Shown: piece after piece, positions 10,881 to 20,550 of the stretch
How the letters are laid out: each line of letters opens with the position of its first letter
How positions within the stretch are numbered: the first letter of the stretch is position 1
Assembly (NCBI GenBank): GCA_027864655.1
Contig: JAQAZG010000009.1
Span: forward strand, 97,053-161,052
Source of the DNA: Oleispirillum naphthae
Lineage (GTDB): Bacteria; Pseudomonadota; Alphaproteobacteria; Rhodospirillales; Rhodospirillaceae
Reading direction: 5' to 3'
Length of the DNA: 64,000 nt
Program-made: the position numbers and the translations under genes
The notes under the pieces: model-generated
Seen by the model: the letters and a program-made list of their open reading frames with translations, nothing else
The model's database searches: none
What the model was told of the DNA's origin: nothing

Positions 10881-13376
10881 ATGCACGATCGGCTTATGCA
10901 CGGCGCTGCGCCGCACGTTCGCGCCGTCGCCGAGGCGCGGCGGCTGTTGGCCGCGGGCGGCATCACGGCGTTTTCCTGCGACGTTTTCGACACCTTTCTG
11001 CTGCGGCGCTGCGCCGAGCCCGCCGGGGTGTACGAGCGCGCCTGCGCGCTGGCGGGGGTGGCGGAGGCGGGCGCCGCCACCGCAGCGATGTTCGTGGCGC
11101 AGCGGCGCAGCGCCGAGGCCAGGGCGCGGCAGGCGGCGAAGGCGGCGCGCGGCTCGCCGGAGGTGGGGATCGGGGAGATCTACGCACGCTTCCCCCTGCG
11201 TCCGTTCGGGCTGGCTGCCGGGTCGGCGGCGGTGCTGGCCGAGGCGGAGTTCCAGGCGGAGCGGGAGCTGTGCTTCGTCAATCCGGAGATTTGCGGCCTG
11301 CTCGCCGAGGCGCGGCAGGCGGGTGCGATGGTGGGGTTCATTTCCGACACCTACTGGGACGAGGCGCGCCTCGCGGAGTTGATCGCGGCGTGCGCGCCGG
11401 GGTTCGGCTGGGATTTCCTCTTCGCCTCCTGCGACCGGGGCGGCGGCAAGTCCGAGACTCTGTTCGACGACTGCCTCAAGGAGCGCAGGCTGAACCCCGC
11501 GGCGGCGCTGCACATCGGCGACAACCCCGGCGCGGACGTGGCGGCCCCGGCCAGGCGCGGCATCGCCGCGGTGCATTACCCGCAGGCGGACCGTCGCCTG
11601 GCGCGCATCTTCGTGCGCGAGACCGCGCTGTTCGACCAGATTGCGCTCGCCGGAAAAACCCGCCTCGACGGCGGCCTGCGCAACCTGCGCCGCAGCGTGG
11701 CCGGGGCGGCGCCCGCCGCGGACCCGGCCTTCGCCTGGGGGCTGACCGTACTCGGCCCGGTGTTCGCCGCCTTCGACCGCTTCGTGGCGGAGCGCGTGGC
11801 GCGCCTGCGCGCCGAGGGGCGCTCGGTCGCCGTGGCCTGCGTCGCCCGCGACGGCCTGCTGCCGCTCCTGATCTGGCGCGATGCGCGCGCCGAGCCGGTC
11901 TCCTACATCGAGGTCAATCGCCGCACCGCGCTGATCGCCGCGGCGGAAAGCGGCAGGATGACGGATTTCTTCAAGCGCATGCCCGCCGTGGACCTCGCCT
12001 CCGCCGCGCAGTTCCTCAAGGGCGTCACCGCGCCGATGCGGCGTTTCTTCGCGCACGCGCCGGGCGGCGTGGTCGGCGGCGCGGACTTCGCCGCGGCGCT
12101 GCCGCGGCTGGTGGATGCCGCAACGCTCACGCGCATCGGGCGCGAAGCGCGCGCCGCGCTGTTCGCGCACCTGGACGCGGCGATGCCGGATCTGGCGGAG
12201 GCGACCGACCTGGCGCTCATCGACCTCGGCTATTCCGGCACGGTGCAGAAGGGCCTGCGCAGCGCGTTCTCCCTGGCCGGGCGGCCGCAGCGGCTGCACG
12301 GGCTCTATCTGCTCGGGGTGGACGAGGACCTGGCGGAGATCGCCGAGCCGGACAGCGCGGAGGGATTCCTCTCCGGCCTCGCCCTGCCGCCCGCGGCGCG
12401 GCATGCGGTGCTCGCCAACGTCGCGCTGCTGGAACAGATGTGCGGCGCGCCCGAAGGCTCGGTGATGGACTACGGCCCCGACGGCGCGGTGCGGCGCGAG
12501 CCGGACCTCCGCCCGCCGGAGCAGGCGACGGTGGCCGCCCGCGCCCGCGACGGCGCGCTCGCCTTCGCCGCGGCGGCGCGCGCGGCGGTGGCGCGCGGCC
12601 TGCCCGACCCGCTTGCCGACCCGACGGCGACGCCCTGGCTGGCGGCGATTCTGGCGCGCGCCCTGCTGCTCCCCGACGATACGGAGCTCGCCGCCTTCGG
12701 CGGACTGAAGCACGACGTCAACCTCGGCACCCGGGCGCTTGTCCCCCTGGCGGAACCGCAGACCGCCGAAACTCTGGCGCTGGCCAAGCCTCTGCCCGCC
12801 GCCTTCGCGGCGCGGCAGCCGCCGATGTGGATGGCGGGCAGCTTCGCCGCTCTGTCGCCTGCGCTCGGCTTCCTGCATGCGCTCGCCGGGTGCGGCGGGC
12901 TGTGCGCGGAGACCTTCGGCGAGGCGGAGATCGGCCCGGCCACGGCGATGCTGTTCAAACGCGGCGACATGCAGGCGTGCCTGCCGCTTTCCGTCACCTG
13001 CACCCGCACCGGCTTCAACGAGTTGCGCATCCGCGTGCCCCTCCTGGCGAAGAGCGGCATCGGCGCGGTGATGCTGCCCGCGAGCGCCCTGCCGCCGCGC
13101 GGCGCGGTGCGCGGCGTCGTCCTGCAATATGGCGAGACCGCCGCCGCCGCGATGGCCGCGGCGGACGCGGAGAGCATCCCGGTTTCCGCCCTGCGCGGCG
13201 CGGGCATGGCGCTGGACGGCGGCATTCTTTCGGCGCAGGGGGAGGACGGCTACCTGATGATCCCGGCGCCGGAATTCGCCGCGCCGGTGGCGGTGCTGAC
13301 CCTCACCATTGCGCCCCTGGACGGCCTGCGCCTGCTCGCCGCCGGCGACACTCCGGAGGAGACCGGCCTTGGCTGA
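10881..13376 (+). CDS. Large HAD-superfamily hydrolase-like protein
   Basis: An 831-residue cytoplasmic protein with an N-terminal HAD hydrolase domain. Motif I is SCDVFDTFLLRR (about residues 32-43), with an aromatic residue two places after the first aspartate. Motif II is GFISDTYWD, the motif III lysine is in KSETLFDDCLKE, and motif IV is HIGDNPGADV. The architecture resembles predicted HAD hydrolases of COG5610 often seen in surface-polysaccharide loci. The C-terminal half has repeated DGLLPLL- and IDLGYSGTVQKGL-type segments I cannot assign. ATG at 10881 gives a start just ahead of the domain. It overlaps the next gene by 8 bases, so translational coupling is likely. Substrate unknown. 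Confidence 0.7.
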   Translation: MHDRLMHGAAPHVRAVAEARRLLAAGGITAFSCDVFDTFLLRRCAEPAGVYERACALAGVAEAGAATAAMFVAQRRSAEARARQAAKAARGSPEVGIGEIYARFPLRPFGLAAGSAAVLAEAEFQAERELCFVNPEICGLLAEARQAGAMVGFISDTYWDEARLAELIAACAPGFGWDFLFASCDRGGGKSETLFDDCLKERRLNPAAALHIGDNPGADVAAPARRGIAAVHYPQADRRLARIFVRETALFDQIALAGKTRLDGGLRNLRRSVAGAAPAADPAFAWGLTVLGPVFAAFDRFVAERVARLRAEGRSVAVACVARDGLLPLLIWRDARAEPVSYIEVNRRTALIAAAESGRMTDFFKRMPAVDLASAAQFLKGVTAPMRRFFAHAPGGVVGGADFAAALPRLVDAATLTRIGREARAALFAHLDAAMPDLAEATDLALIDLGYSGTVQKGLRSAFSLAGRPQRLHGLYLLGVDEDLAEIAEPDSAEGFLSGLALPPAARHAVLANVALLEQMCGAPEGSVMDYGPDGAVRREPDLRPPEQATVAARARDGALAFAAAARAAVARGLPDPLADPTATPWLAAILARALLLPDDTELAAFGGLKHDVNLGTRALVPLAEPQTAETLALAKPLPAAFAARQPPMWMAGSFAALSPALGFLHALAGCGGLCAETFGEAEIGPATAMLFKRGDMQACLPLSVTCTRTGFNELRIRVPLLAKSGIGAVMLPASALPPRGAVRGVVLQYGETAAAAMAAADAESIPVSALRGAGMALDGGILSAQGEDGYLMIPAPEFAAPVAVLTLTIAPLDGLRLLAAGDTPEETGLG

Positions 13377-14166
13377 CCTGCTGCTGCACTCGCTGGCGGA
13401 ATTCACCCCCTTCATCCTCTCCCTGCTGGATGCGGCGGAGGCGCGGAACACCGTGGAGATCGGCGTGGAATACGGCCTGATATCGCCCACGCTGATCGAA
13501 CGGGCGCGGCGCGAGGGCGGCGTCCACACCGGCATCGACCCCGCGCCGCAGCCGGGGGCGGATGCGCTGTTCGAGGGCGGGCACGCCCGCCTCGCCGCCG
13601 CGCCCAGCCTGGAAGCCCTGCCCGGCCTGCCGCCGTCGGACGCCTATCTGGTGGACGGCGACCACAACTACTACACCGTGCTTTCGGAATTGCGGCTGAT
13701 CCGCGATGCGGCGGCGGCGGCGGGGCGCGGCTTCCCCCTCGTCATCCTGCACGACATCGGCTGGCCGTGCGCGCGGCGCGACCTCTATTACGCGCCGCAG
13801 CGCATTCCGCCCGAGTTCCGCATGCCGCACTCCTTCTCCCTCGGCATGCGTCCCGGCAAGCCCCTGGCGGGCAAGGGCGGCTTCCGCGGCGAAGGGGTCT
13901 TCGCCTGCGCCCTGAACGAGGGCGGGCCGCGCAACGGCGTGCTCACCGCCCTCGAGGACTTCCTGGAGGAAACGCCGGGCCTGCACCTCTCCTGCATCGC
14001 CGCGGTGTTCGGCCTGGGCGTTCTGGCGACGGAAGAAATGGCGGAGCGGCTGGAGCCTCTGATCTCGCCGCTGCGCGACAACCCGCTGCTGGCGAAGATG
14101 GAGCGCAACCGCCTGGACCTCTACATCCGGGTTCTCGACTGGCAGGACGGAATCCTGGCGCGCTGA
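13369..14166 (+). CDS. Class I SAM methyltransferase-like protein
   Basis: 265-residue protein starting at TTG 13369, chosen because CGGAGGAG lies eight bases upstream and the start overlaps the stop of the preceding HAD gene. NTVEIGVEYGLISPTLIERA resembles the first Rossmann strand and SAM loop. DAYLVDGDHNYYTVLSELRLI matches the Asp-His motif of Methyltransf_24-type enzymes, and LVILHDIGWPCARRD the following strand. The family often methylates sugars or glycopeptide-like products. Strictly coupled with the HAD protein, so both probably modify one substrate, perhaps a glycan. Function inferred from fold only. Confidence 0.65.
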   Translation: MADLLLHSLAEFTPFILSLLDAAEARNTVEIGVEYGLISPTLIERARREGGVHTGIDPAPQPGADALFEGGHARLAAAPSLEALPGLPPSDAYLVDGDHNYYTVLSELRLIRDAAAAAGRGFPLVILHDIGWPCARRDLYYAPQRIPPEFRMPHSFSLGMRPGKPLAGKGGFRGEGVFACALNEGGPRNGVLTALEDFLEETPGLHLSCIAAVFGLGVLATEEMAERLEPLISPLRDNPLLAKMERNRLDLYIRVLDWQDGILAR

Positions 14167-14168
14167 GG

Positions 14169-15452
14169 CTAGTCCGGCGCGCCGATGCGGTTGGCGGCGA
14201 GAATCTCCCCCACCAGATAGAGCGACCCCGCCGCCAGCAGGCGGCCCGCCTCCCCCCTTTCCGCGGCCAGCGCATCGCGCCAGCCCGCGTGCGCGGTTAC
14301 GTTTCCGTGCCCGGCGGCGCGCACCGCATCGGCCAGCGCCGCGGCGGCAAACGGCGCGGGGGCGCTTTCCACCGGCACGGTGCGGATGGCACGGAGGTGC
14401 GGCGCGACGGCGGCAAGATAGCCCGCCGGGTCCTTGGTGGTCTGCATGCCGAGGACCAGATCCACCGGCCCCTCCGCCGCCCAGGCGGCCAGCACCGGAG
14501 CCAGCGCCGCCGCGGCGGACGGGTTGTGCCCGCCGTCCACCCAGAACTCCCGGCCCAGTTCCGCCACCAGGTCGCCCGCGCCCAGGCGTTGCAGCCGCCC
14601 CGGCCAGGAGACCCGCGGCAGCGCCGCCGCGGCGAGCGCATCGGTGACCGCCAGCAGGCCGGAGGCATGGGCGGCGACCAGCGCCAGCGCCGCGTTCTCC
14701 ACCTGGTGCGGGCCGAGGAGAACCGGCTGCGGCGCAGTCACCCGCCAGCCCGCCGCCGCGACGGAAAAACCGTCCGGGGTTTCCGCGATCTCCCACTCCA
14801 CGCCGCGCCGCCACGGCACCGCGCCGATCGCCTCCGCATGGCGCAGGATCGCCGCCATCGCCTCCGGCGGCTGCGCGGCGATCACCGCGGGCACGCCGGG
14901 GCGCAGGATGTGCGCCTTCTCGGTGGCGATTTCGGTCAGGGTATTGCCCAGAAAGTCCTGGTGGTCGTAGGCGATGGCGGTGAGCACCGCGGCGCGCGGC
15001 CGCGCCACCACGTTGGTGGCGTCCAGCCGCCCGCCGAGGCCGGTCTCCAGCAGGCAGGCCTCCGCCGGGGCGCGGGCGAAGGCGAGCAAGGCCGCCGCCG
15101 TGGTCGCCTCGAAGAAGGTGATCGTCTGCCCCGCGTTGGCCGCCTCCACTTCTTCCAGAAGCGCCGCCAGGGCCTCGTCGGAGGGCAGCGCCCCGGCGAT
15201 GCGCACCCGCTCGGCGAAGCGCACCAGATGCGGCGAGGTGTAGGCATGCGCCCGCCGCCCGGCGGCGGCGAAGAGGGCGGACAGCGTCGCCACCGCCGAG
15301 CCCTTGCCGTTGGTCCCGGCGACGTGGATCACCGGCGGCAGGGCCTGCTGCGGGTTGCCGAGGTCGGCGAGCAGCCGCCACATGCGCGCGAGCGAAAGAT
15401 CGATGACCCTGGGATGCAGCCGCGTGAAGCGGTCGAGAACCGCGTCAAGCAT
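14169..15452 (-). CDS. folC: Bifunctional folylpolyglutamate/dihydrofolate synthase
   Basis: Mur-ligase-family enzyme adding glutamate to dihydropteroate and folates. The 427-residue length is normal. VIHVAGTNGKGSAVATL (about residues 41-57) is the P-loop, TSPHLVRFAERVRI follows, and LLETGLGGRLDATN is the metal/ATP-binding segment. YDHQDFLGNTLTEIATEKAHI is the carbamoylated-lysine region and WVDGGHNPSAA the C-terminal family signature. It overlaps the accD stop by 8 bases; accD-folC is a classic order in alphaproteobacteria. Confidence 0.96.
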   Translation of the reverse strand: MLDAVLDRFTRLHPRVIDLSLARMWRLLADLGNPQQALPPVIHVAGTNGKGSAVATLSALFAAAGRRAHAYTSPHLVRFAERVRIAGALPSDEALAALLEEVEAANAGQTITFFEATTAAALLAFARAPAEACLLETGLGGRLDATNVVARPRAAVLTAIAYDHQDFLGNTLTEIATEKAHILRPGVPAVIAAQPPEAMAAILRHAEAIGAVPWRRGVEWEIAETPDGFSVAAAGWRVTAPQPVLLGPHQVENAALALVAAHASGLLAVTDALAAAALPRVSWPGRLQRLGAGDLVAELGREFWVDGGHNPSAAAALAPVLAAWAAEGPVDLVLGMQTTKDPAGYLAAVAPHLRAIRTVPVESAPAPFAAAALADAVRAAGHGNVTAHAGWRDALAAERGEAGRLLAAGSLYLVGEILAANRIGAPD

Positions 15453-16371
15453 CGGGGGCGGCGTCGATCAGCTTCGTCTCCTGCCCCGGATAGGCGAGAA
15501 TCGTCGCCGAGGGGAAGGGACGGCACAGAATGTCGAGAATCGCCGCGATCTCCGCCTTGATGTCGCGGCGGTCGGCGATGCGGTCGATGCGGCCGCGCCG
15601 CCGCGCCGCCGCCGCGCCGACCACGCCGCCGCGCGGCGCAAGAAACGCGGGCGTGTCCATCGGCGCGAAGGGGTCGGCGGGCGGCGGGCCGAGCCGCGCC
15701 TCCGGCTCCGCCAGAACCACGTCCGCCTGCTGCAACAGCGCCTCGGAGATCGGGTCGAACGCCGGGTCGGCCAACACCACGATGAGCGGCAGGTTGCGCT
15801 CCGCCACCTTGCGCAACGCCAGAATCACCCGCGGCAACTGCAACAGCGCAAACGCCCCGTCGGGAATGCGCGGCCCCTGGCTGCCGGTGACGACGAGCAA
15901 CGGCGCATCCTGCAACACCGCCAGCTCGGCGGCGGCCACCACCGCCTCCCCCGCCGCCGCGCCCGCCGTGCCGCAGAGGAAATGCGGCTCGAACGCCGCG
16001 ATCACCGCGCCGCGCCCGTCGATGCGGCCGTGCGCCACCGCCACCGCCTCCGCCTCGCGGCTCTGCGCCGCAGCCTCCTTCAGCCGCTCGCCATAGCGCC
16101 GCGCATCGCGGAACTTCAACGGATCGGCGGGCGCGCCGGGAATCTCGATGCGCGCCCAGCTCTCCGCATCCAGCAGCAGGTCGAACCGCCGCGCCGCGGA
16201 CAGCGTCAGATGATGGTCGCAGTGCGGGCAAATGCGCCAGTTGGCGTCGAGGTCGCGGTGAAACACCGTCGCCCCGCACTTCGGACAGGTCACCCACTGC
16301 GCCTCGCGCAGCACCCGCGGCGATATCCACCGCCGCAAGGTCGGCCGTACGAAATTGGTGAGCCAACTCAT
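15445..16371 (-). CDS. accD: AccD-like acetyl-CoA carboxylase beta subunit, divergent
   Basis: By position and N-terminus this is the carboxyltransferase beta subunit: MSWLTNFVRPTLRRW, then a four-cysteine zinc ribbon (C29, C32, C48, C51). The 308-residue length is right and the frame is open throughout. The catalytic core, however, is strongly altered. Where AccD normally has GGSMGSVVG, SGGARMQE, DPTxGGVSAS and GFAGPRVIEQT, this protein has LCGTAGAAAGE, TGSQGPRIPDG, DPAFDPISEAL and GPPPADPFAPM. The glycine pairs forming the oxyanion pockets are missing, so activity is doubtful. I use the internal ATG 16371; an upstream extension to 16521 would run into repeats. The symbol reflects synteny and the zinc ribbon. 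Confidence 0.72.
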   Translation of the reverse strand: MSWLTNFVRPTLRRWISPRVLREAQWVTCPKCGATVFHRDLDANWRICPHCDHHLTLSAARRFDLLLDAESWARIEIPGAPADPLKFRDARRYGERLKEAAAQSREAEAVAVAHGRIDGRGAVIAAFEPHFLCGTAGAAAGEAVVAAAELAVLQDAPLLVVTGSQGPRIPDGAFALLQLPRVILALRKVAERNLPLIVVLADPAFDPISEALLQQADVVLAEPEARLGPPPADPFAPMDTPAFLAPRGGVVGAAAARRRGRIDRIADRRDIKAEIAAILDILCRPFPSATILAYPGQETKLIDAAPDA

Positions 16372-16389
16372 CCCGTTTCCCCCGGTAAT

Positions 16390-16580
16390 ACCCGGCCAGG
16401 GCTCCACCCTGGACCCGCTGGGGGCGCGGCCCCCGAACCCCATTAGGAATAATCCGCTTTGTGGAAAAAACAAATGGGTTGCGGTCTGGGGAAGGCAATC
16501 AAGGACGTGGGCGCTGCCCACCCCAGCCGGGGCCTGGAGGCCTCGCCCCCCCGCTCATTTTGGTTATGGGAGGTGGCGAA
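16390..16580. repeat. Intergenic GC-rich repeat cluster B
   Basis: Between accD and mipA (16372-16598) no gene is visible. The segment CCAGGGCTCCACCCTGGACC with GGGGGCGCGGCCCCC (16396-16436) and the inverted GGTTATGGGAG (16563-16573) echo cluster A near 10650-10770. GGGCGCTGCCCACCCC near 16510 matches a motif of cluster C. Probably dispersed repeats; the first copy may end accD transcription. Confidence 0.45.
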
Positions 16581-16598
16581 TTTATCGATTACCGCCGT

Positions 16599-17444
16599 TC
16601 AGAAACGGTAGGCGATGGCGGTAGTGAGGATGAACTGGTTGGCGGAACCATCGCCATCGACCAGTGGGCTGTCGGCGGCGTCACCGAGCAGGCGGGTGTA
16701 TCCGAGCCCGCCGCTCAGAAGCCAATGTTCGGCGAACGACCAGTCGAGGCGAGCGGAGAGGCCCGCGTCGGAGAAACCCGACCCCGCTTCGAAGCGGACG
16801 TGGCCGGAGCGTGCCGCCTGAGCTGGTGAAACCCCGAAATACGCCTGCATTTCGTCATCGTCCGCCCAGCGGAGGTTGCCGGAAAGGGTGAGTGTGGTGC
16901 GGGGAGTCACCGGCAGCGTATGGCCGACGAACAGCGAGAAGGTATCGCCATTGGTTTCGTCGGTAATGTCGGCTTCGTATTTGATGCCGTAGGAGGTGCC
17001 GATGCGGCGCGGATTCGCGGGCTCGCTCGCCAGGGTGATGCGGGCGATCCCCTGCCCATCGATGTCGCCCATGCCCTTGAGTGCGTCGTTGTCGTCGGCA
17101 TCGCGTCCGAAACGATAGCCGCCGCCGAGACGCAGGGTGAAGTTGCGGGTCGGGGTGGCGACCCGCGCGACGCCGACGTCGACGCCGTTGGGGAAACCCG
17201 CCTGCACGTCGATCAGGCCGAGGCTGGTCTTGTAGCCGGAGGCAGGCGAGGCCGCCGCCTCACCGCTCCAACCGTAGTACAGCATCGGCAATGGCGTGGC
17301 TTCGTAGTCGTCGGAGCCGAGGTAGTCGGGCTTCCAGCCCGCGCCCGCGCCGAGGATGAGTTGGGATTCGGCGTGTGCGGCGCTGCAGAAGGCAAGGCCT
17401 GCGAAAGCGGTAAGCGCGGCGCGGCGCAAAACCGATGGCATCAT
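16599..17444 (-). CDS. MipA/OmpV-family outer membrane protein
   Basis: Predicted outer membrane beta-barrel. A signal peptide (RRAALTAFAGLAFCSAAHA, cleaved before ES) is followed by LILGAGAGWKPDYLGSDDYEATPLPMLYY-like sequence typical of the MipA/OmpV family. Alternating amphipathic strands continue to a C-terminal aromatic residue (TTAIAYRF). The product is 281 residues from ATG 17444, chosen because AAAGGAC lies seven bases upstream; a second ATG is at 17441. The gene begins 4 bases after the XRE regulator stop, so it is the third gene of a DUF2975-XRE-mipA operon. MipA in E. coli scaffolds murein hydrolases and synthases; no such role can be claimed here. Confidence 0.8.
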   Translation of the reverse strand: MMPSVLRRAALTAFAGLAFCSAAHAESQLILGAGAGWKPDYLGSDDYEATPLPMLYYGWSGEAAASPASGYKTSLGLIDVQAGFPNGVDVGVARVATPTRNFTLRLGGGYRFGRDADDNDALKGMGDIDGQGIARITLASEPANPRRIGTSYGIKYEADITDETNGDTFSLFVGHTLPVTPRTTLTLSGNLRWADDDEMQAYFGVSPAQAARSGHVRFEAGSGFSDAGLSARLDWSFAEHWLLSGGLGYTRLLGDAADSPLVDGDGSANQFILTTAIAYRF

Positions 17445-17448
17445 GATT

Positions 17449-17682
17449 TCAGTCCTTTTCCTGCGGGTCATCAGCCCCGGTTTCCACGTATTCGAGAAGG
17501 TCTCCCGGCTGGCATTGGAGCGTGGCGCAAATCGCCGCAAGCGTCGAGAATCGCACCGCGCGGGCCTTGCCGGTCTTGAGAATCGACAGGTTGGCGAGAG
17601 TCACCCCGACCGCATCGGAAAGGTCGGACAGCTTCATCTTGCGCCGCGCCAGCATCACGTCGAGGTTCACCATGATCGGCAT
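17449..17682 (-). CDS. XRE-family helix-turn-helix regulator (YozG-like)
   Basis: 77-residue DNA-binding protein: NLDVMLARRKMKLSDLSDAV, then GVTLANLSILKTGKARAVRF as the helix-turn-helix, and LAAICATLQCQPGDLLEY. This is the compact XRE type (Cro/CI-like, HTH_26) that habitually pairs with DUF2975 membrane proteins. The start at 17682 is supported by TAGGAG six bases upstream, which overlaps the DUF2975 stop. Likely regulates its own operon; candidate dyads lie upstream of the first gene. Confidence 0.85.
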   Translation of the reverse strand: MPIMVNLDVMLARRKMKLSDLSDAVGVTLANLSILKTGKARAVRFSTLAAICATLQCQPGDLLEYVETGADDPQEKD

Positions 17683-17691
17683 CGTCCGCTC

Positions 17692-18222
17692 CTAGATCGT
17701 CAGATCGGCGTCGGCCTTCAGCGAAAGACCGATCTCGGCGATACGCGTGAACACGAAGAACAGCGCGGTGAAGAGAAAGATATGAATGCGGACGATGTCG
17801 AACACCGACATCTCCGGCAGCGCGGGCAGGGCATCGGCGAAGACCAGGTAAACGGCAATCGCCGGATGCTCCAGGGTTTCAAGGACGGCGAAGCCAAGCA
17901 GAGCATGGGAGAGACGGCGGAACCGCGCGACCACCCGCTGCGAAAAGTACTCGCCAGCGGAGAGAAGCCGGGCAACCGCTTCGATCTGCAGGAACGCCAC
18001 CAGCCACGCCAGCTTCGACACCCATTGCAGGGTTTGCAGCACCATCCAGTGGGCCTCCCCCAGGTCGGGACGCGCCCACGCGTGGTCCGTGCCCGCGAAT
18101 TCCACCGAAAAACTCGTGCCGACGACAAGACGATAGGCGAACTCGAACACCAGCAGCGGCAGTGCGCCGAGAGCGAGCCCGTGCAGGCAGAAGATCAGCT
18201 TTTTCATGTCGGGATTGTTCAT
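17692..18222 (-). CDS. DUF2975-family integral membrane protein
   Basis: Predicted inner membrane protein of 176 residues with about four hydrophobic helices: LIFCLHGLALGALPLLVFEF, WMVLQTLQWVSKLAWLVAFL, LLGFAVLETLEHPAIAVYLV and IFLFTALFFVFTRIAEIG. The end, LFFVFTRIAEIGLSLKADADLTI, is typical of DUF2975 proteins. I start at ATG 18222 (MNNPDMKK), with GGAG nine bases upstream, because a good promoter lies between it and the alternative ATG at 18318. The paired XRE gene follows after 9 bases. Function unknown. Confidence 0.75.
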   Translation of the reverse strand: MNNPDMKKLIFCLHGLALGALPLLVFEFAYRLVVGTSFSVEFAGTDHAWARPDLGEAHWMVLQTLQWVSKLAWLVAFLQIEAVARLLSAGEYFSQRVVARFRRLSHALLGFAVLETLEHPAIAVYLVFADALPALPEMSVFDIVRIHIFLFTALFFVFTRIAEIGLSLKADADLTI

Positions 18223-18252
18223 GGCCGCACGCTCCACCGCTTCGTCGGTCGG

Positions 18253-18305
18253 ATTATTGGTGCGAATGATCTCGTTAGTCAACGAATAATTATCGATGAA
18301 CGATA
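18253..18305 (-). promoter_or_regulatory. Promoter and dyad operators of the DUF2975-XRE-mipA operon
   Basis: Minus-strand TTGACT (18277-18282), an 18-base spacer and AATAAT (18253-18258) form a promoter about 25 bases before the chosen start. A 14-bp dyad (TCGTT-4-AACGA, 18272-18285) covers the -35 box. A second dyad (TATCG-5-CGATA, 18291-18305) lies just upstream. The region is clearly AT-richer than its surroundings. Binding by the encoded XRE protein is an inference. Confidence 0.55.
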
Positions 18306-18350
18306 TATTAAGCGCCATACCATCGTGGCGGAGGAGTAAGGGAATGGGAT

Positions 18351-18490
18351 GCAAGGGCCGGTCGGCCCTTGCCGGGTGTGGGCAGCGCCCACGGGTTTTT
18401 CGGGTCAGGGCAGCACCCGGCCTTTTTGTTGAAGGCGTGGACCCCCGGATCAAGTCCGGGGGTGACGGCCGGGGGCAGCGCGCCCCGGCC
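18351..18490. repeat. Hairpin repeat cluster C between the DUF2975 operon and trpA
   Basis: Several perfect stem-loops lie in tandem. They are GCAAGGGCC-4-GGCCCTTGC (18351-18372), GTGGGC-3-GCCCAC (about 18378-18392), ACCCCCGGA-5-TCCGGGGGT (18441-18463) and GGCCGGGG...CCCCGGCC followed by TTTTT (18467-18495). The third resembles an interspersed palindrome I recall from many alphaproteobacterial genomes. No open reading frame uses this stretch. Confidence 0.6.
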
Positions 18491-18494
18491 CTTT

Positions 18495-19337
18495 TTACTG
18501 CCGCGCGCCGCGCACGCCCTGGGCCAGATCGGCGACGAAGGCGAGGGTATCGGGCACCGCCCGGGGCGTGGGTTTGCCGTTTGCGTCCAGCCCGGCGGCG
18601 AGGCGGTCGATCACCGCGGAGCCGACCACCGCGGCGTCGGCGACGCGGGCGACGGTGGCGGCGGCTTGCGGCGTCTTGATGCCGAAGCCGACGGCGATGG
18701 GCAGGCTGGTGTGGCGTTTCAGCCGGGCGACGGCGGCGGCCACCGCGTCGGCGGCGGCGCTGACCGTGCCGGTGATGCCGAGCACCGAGACGTAGTAGAG
18801 GAAGCCGCCCGCGTATTTGAGGATGGCGGGCAGGCGCGCGTCGTCGGAGGTGGGGGTGGAGAGGCAGATGAAGGCGACGCCGTGTGCGGCGAGCACCGGC
18901 TGGATTTCGTCGGCCTCTTCCGGCGGCACATCGACGACGATCACGCCGTCCACCCCTGCGGCGGCGGCGTCGATGGCGAAGCGTTGCGCGCCGTAGGTGT
19001 CGATGGGGTTGTAGTAGCCCATCAGCACGACCGGCGTGTCCGCCTCGGTCTTGCGGAAGTCCTTCACCATGGCGAGGGTACGGTTCATGCAGGCCCCGGA
19101 GGCGAGCGCGCGGAGCGCCGCCCTCTGGATCGACGGGCCGTCGGCCATGGGGTCGGAGAACGGCATGCCGAGTTCGATGATGTCCGCCCCCGCGCCGGGC
19201 AGCCCGGCGAGCAGTTGTGCGGAGGTTTCGAGGTCCGGGTCCGAGGCGGTGACGTAGACCACGAGGCCCGCCCGGTCTTCCGCCTTGAGCGCCGCGAAGC
19301 GGCGGGTCAGGCGGTTGTTCGCGAATGCGTTTTCCAT
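18495..19337 (-). CDS. trpA: Tryptophan synthase alpha subunit
   Basis: Cleaves indole-3-glycerol phosphate to indole for channelling to TrpB. The 280-residue TIM barrel shows the catalytic glutamate in IIELGMPFSDPMADGP, the catalytic aspartate region GYYNPIDTYG, and the phosphate-binding VGFGIKTPQAA and VVGSAVIDRL motifs. It starts one base after the trpB stop, as in a normal trpBA unit. Here trpA is followed by the DUF2975 operon rather than directly by accD as in many relatives. Confidence 0.97.
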   Translation of the reverse strand: MENAFANNRLTRRFAALKAEDRAGLVVYVTASDPDLETSAQLLAGLPGAGADIIELGMPFSDPMADGPSIQRAALRALASGACMNRTLAMVKDFRKTEADTPVVLMGYYNPIDTYGAQRFAIDAAAAGVDGVIVVDVPPEEADEIQPVLAAHGVAFICLSTPTSDDARLPAILKYAGGFLYYVSVLGITGTVSAAADAVAAAVARLKRHTSLPIAVGFGIKTPQAAATVARVADAAVVGSAVIDRLAAGLDANGKPTPRAVPDTLAFVADLAQGVRGARQ

Positions 19338-19338
19338 T

Positions 19339-20550
<1,212 letters not shown>

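Noticed and set aside
16372..16521. N-terminal extension of AccD
   Set aside because: Reads through intergenic repeats with no homology; the ATG at 16371 matches the family N-terminus.
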